Origin: JBBIRT01 sp037441725 | Lineage (GTDB): Bacteria; Desulfobacterota; BSN033; UBA1163 | Reading direction: 5' to 3' | DNA: 8,255 nt | NCBI GenBank assembly: GCA_037441725.1 | Contig: JBBIRT010000137.1 | Span: 1 to 8,255 of the forward strand | Part shown: positions 6,623 through 8,255 of the stretch, piece after piece | Numbering within the stretch: position 1 is the first letter of the stretch | Layout: every line of letters begins with the position of its first letter | Notes under the pieces: model-generated | Seen by the model: only the letters and a program-made list of their open reading frames with translations | The model's database searches: none | Told to the model about the DNA's origin: nothing | Made by a program: the position numbers and the translations under genes

Positions 6623-7347
6623 ATGATCGTAGGGAATCGGAAGTCGTTGGAAGAGATATTAAGTATGCTTAAGCCTTATAGGAGGGTGTTGTTATTGGGG
6701 TGTAATGAGTGTGTGACGGTGTGTGCGGTGGGGGGAGAGCGGGAGGTAGGGGTATTGGCTTCTGAGATTAGGTTGGCCCGTGCGAGGGAGGGTCAGGAGG
6801 TTGAGGTACGGGAGCAGACGTTGGAGCGGCAGTGTGATTATGAGTATATTGATCAGATTCGTTCTTTTGTGGGGGACTATGAGGTGATTTTATCGATGGC
6901 CTGTGGGGCGGGGGTGCAGTATGTGGCGGAGAGGTATCGGAGTAAGGTGGTGTTGCCTGCGGTCAATACGACCTTTCTTGGGGTGACGTTGGAGCAGGGG
7001 GTGTGGTCGGAGCGGTGTGAGTGGTGTGGGGAGTGTGTTTTGCATTTGAGAGGGGGGGTATTTGCTATAGAAGTNNNNNNNNNNGTCCGCTGGTCGTCCC
7101 GTCGCCGCGGCCCATCCGCCCCCCCCCCCCGGGCCCCACGCCCCGCCCCCCCCGGCCCGCCGGCGCGCCTTCGAAGGGCAAGTGTGAGGTGGACAAGGAG
7201 TTGGATTGTGGTTGGCAGTTGATCATAGATCGGCTCAAGGAGTTGGGGCAGATGGATCGTTATGAGGAGATCATTCCGGTGAAGGATTGGACGACGGCCA
7301 GGGATGGGGGGCCGCGTAAGAGGGTGAGGGAAGATTTGAAGTTATGA
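6623..7347 (+). CDS. metV: MetV, zinc/iron-sulfur partner of MetF; broken by a frameshift and an assembly gap
   Basis: MetV-type protein (MTHFR C-terminal-like family), the usual MetF partner in acetogens and related anaerobes. Residues 1-145 in the first frame contain a cysteine-rich start (C27, C30, C34 in GCNECVTVC), ERQCDYEYI (C71), LSMACGAGVQ (C94), NTTFLGV and the cluster ERCEWCGECVLH (C132, C135, C138). The family then expects GGICPITRC...GPCGG. Here a seven-G run (7052-7058) shifts the frame: GGIC is legible only in the other frame (7054-7065), and Ns begin at 7075. From 7171 the second frame gives SKGKCEVDKELDCGWQLI through DGGPRKRVREDLKL and a stop at 7345-7347, a typical MetV ending. 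About 16 residues, including several conserved Cys, are missing between the parts. The breakage is most likely technical, and the full protein would be about 220 residues. It starts 1 nt after the MvhD stop and ends 9 nt before MetF, implying one transcript. Confidence 0.88.
7075..7084. other. Assembly gap (10 Ns) inside MetV
   Basis: Ten unspecified bases in the middle of the conserved Cys-rich part of MetV. The bases just before it (7066-7074) already deviate from the expected CPITRC coding sequence, which suggests falling sequence quality toward the gap. Confidence 0.97.
7085..7170. other. Probably spurious C-rich low-complexity sequence
   Basis: Extremely C/G-rich sequence with runs of 12 C (7119-7130) and 8 C (7146-7153), unlike the G/T-rich coding strand on both sides and unlike any expected MetV sequence. 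The strand bias is the reverse of its surroundings. MetV coding resumes cleanly at 7171 (SKGKCEV). It is about the same length as the tract after the first gap, pointing to a common technical cause. Confidence 0.7.
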
Positions 7348-7356
7348 GGTAAGGAG

Positions 7357-8255
7357 ATGAAGACGAAGTCTAACATAGAGAGGATCCTGGAGGCTGGGGG
7401 GTTTGTGGTGACCTCGGAGTGTGGGCCGCCGAGGGGGGCGGATGCGGAGGTGATTCGGCGCAAGGGGGCCTTACTGCAGGGGGTGGTGGATGCGGTCAAT
7501 GTGACAGACAATCAGACTTCCGTGGTGAGGATGAGTTCCTTATCGTCGTGTTTGATTCTCAAGCAGATGGGGTTTGATCCGATTTTACAGATGGTGTGTC
7601 GGGATCGGAATCGGATAGCGATTCAGAGTGATATTTTGGGGGCGGCGGCTTTGGGGATCAGCAATATTCTTTGTTTATCGGGGGATCATCAGAGGTTTGG
7701 GGATCATCCGAAGGCCAAGAATGTGTTTGACATGGATTCGATTCAACTCATCAGTACTGTAAAGACAATGAGGGATGAGGGGAGGTTTTTGGGGGGGGAG
7801 GAGCTGAAGGGGAGGCCGATGTTATTTATAGGGGCGGCAGAGAATCCTTTTGCGGATCCCTTTGAGATCAGGGCGGCCAGGCTGGGCAAGAAGGTGAGGG
7901 CGGGTTGTGAGTTTATTCAGACCCAGTGTATTTATAATGTGGAGCGTTTTAAGAAGTGGATGGAGATGGTGAGGGATCGGGGGTTACATGAGCGGGTAGC
8001 GATTTTGGCGGGGGTGACGCCGTTTAAGTCGGTGGGGATGGCGCGCTATATGAAGACCCAGGTTCCTGGGATGGATGTTCCGGAGGAGATGATTGAGAGG
8101 CTCAAGTCGGTGCCGAAGGAGAGGCAGGCGGAGGAGGGGGTGAGGATGTGTGTGGAGTTGATCCAGGAGTTGAGAGAGATTCCAGGGGTGCGGGGGATTC
8201 ATGTGATGGCCATCGAGTGGGAGGAGAAGGTTTCGGAAATCGTCAAGGCCGCAGG
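7357..8255 (+). CDS. metF: MetF, 5,10-methylenetetrahydrofolate reductase (3' end outside window)
   Basis: An open frame of 299 codons that reaches the right edge without a stop; E. coli MetF has 296 residues, so little is probably missing. The start at 7357 follows GAGGT at 7346-7350 with six bases of spacing; AAGGAG at 7351-7356 touches the ATG. Barrel landmarks: TSECGPPRGAD with the catalytic Glu position E21, DAVNVTDNQ (45-53), FDPILQMVCRDRNR (73-86), NILCLSGDHQRFGDHP with D110, IGAAENPF (158-165), and FIQTQCIYN (186-194) with Q190 at the folate-contacting Gln position. All expected catalytic positions are present, so this is the likely functional methylene-tetrahydrofolate reductase, FMN- or FAD-dependent, acting with MetV and fed by MvhD/HdrA. 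It starts 9 nt after metV. Codons end mostly in G or T, as in MvhD and MetV, and unlike the MetF-like gene at 505-1386. Confidence 0.92.
   Translation, partial: MKTKSNIERILEAGGFVVTSECGPPRGADAEVIRRKGALLQGVVDAVNVTDNQTSVVRMSSLSSCLILKQMGFDPILQMVCRDRNRIAIQSDILGAAALGISNILCLSGDHQRFGDHPKAKNVFDMDSIQLISTVKTMRDEGRFLGGEELKGRPMLFIGAAENPFADPFEIRAARLGKKVRAGCEFIQTQCIYNVERFKKWMEMVRDRGLHERVAILAGVTPFKSVGMARYMKTQVPGMDVPEEMIERLKSVPKERQAEEGVRMCVELIQELREIPGVRGIHVMAIEWEEKVSEIVKAA

Noticed and set aside
7162..7175. GGCGCGCC followed by TTCGAA, resembling cloning-site linker sequence
   Set aside because: Both are short palindromes expected in very GC-rich sequence, and the TCGAAG part is in frame with genuine MetV coding. 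There is no other vector-like sequence.
1..8255. CRISPR arrays, tRNA or rRNA genes, insertion sequences
   Set aside because: No repeat-spacer pattern, tRNA-like cloverleaf, rRNA sequence, transposase or terminal inverted repeats were seen; the window is almost fully occupied by the described genes.

Overview
The window is one plus-strand, operon-like block of one-carbon and flavin/iron-sulfur electron-transfer genes from a strict anaerobe. Gene order is response regulator (5' end outside the window), a divergent MetF-like protein, a giant HdrA-type flavoprotein, an MvhD-type subunit, MetV, and a second, canonical-looking MetF that runs off the right edge. HdrA/MvhD/MetV/MetF clusters are known from acetogens and from sulfate-reducing or syntrophic bacteria with a Wood-Ljungdahl pathway. 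The long HdrA and a probable bacterial selenoprotein suggest a Desulfobacterota-like organism, but that placement is inference.

Layout. 1-452: tail of an excisionase-type DNA-binding domain joined to a CheY-like receiver. 505-1386: MetF paralogue. 1449-6026: 1525-residue HdrA made of two HdrA units, the first split by a GltD/NfnB-like NAD(P)H:FAD module, with a C-terminal double-cluster ferredoxin. 6071-6621: MvhD, with an in-frame TGA exactly where relatives carry a cluster cysteine, followed at once by a SECIS-like hairpin, so most likely a selenoprotein. 6623-7347: MetV. 7357-8255: MetF. The last four genes are closely packed (44, 1 and 9 nt gaps).

Proposed working: MetF with MetV reduces methylene-tetrahydrofolate (or oxidises methyl-tetrahydrofolate). 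MvhD and the HdrA clusters connect that site to the HdrA flavins, and the built-in GltD-like module gives the complex its own NAD(P)H port, possibly for flavin-based electron bifurcation with ferredoxin. No HdrB or HdrC is present in the window.

Cautions. Two 10-N gaps (6380-6389, 7075-7084) are each followed by about 85 nt of low-complexity, apparently spurious sequence that breaks MvhD and MetV. From about 5770 to near the right edge the coding strand becomes strikingly G/T-rich at third codon positions, beginning abruptly inside the HdrA gene. This may be a chimeric join, a recombination boundary or a real local bias. The physical linkage of the left part (response regulator, MetF-like gene, most of HdrA) to the right part (MvhD, MetV, MetF) should be treated with that in mind.
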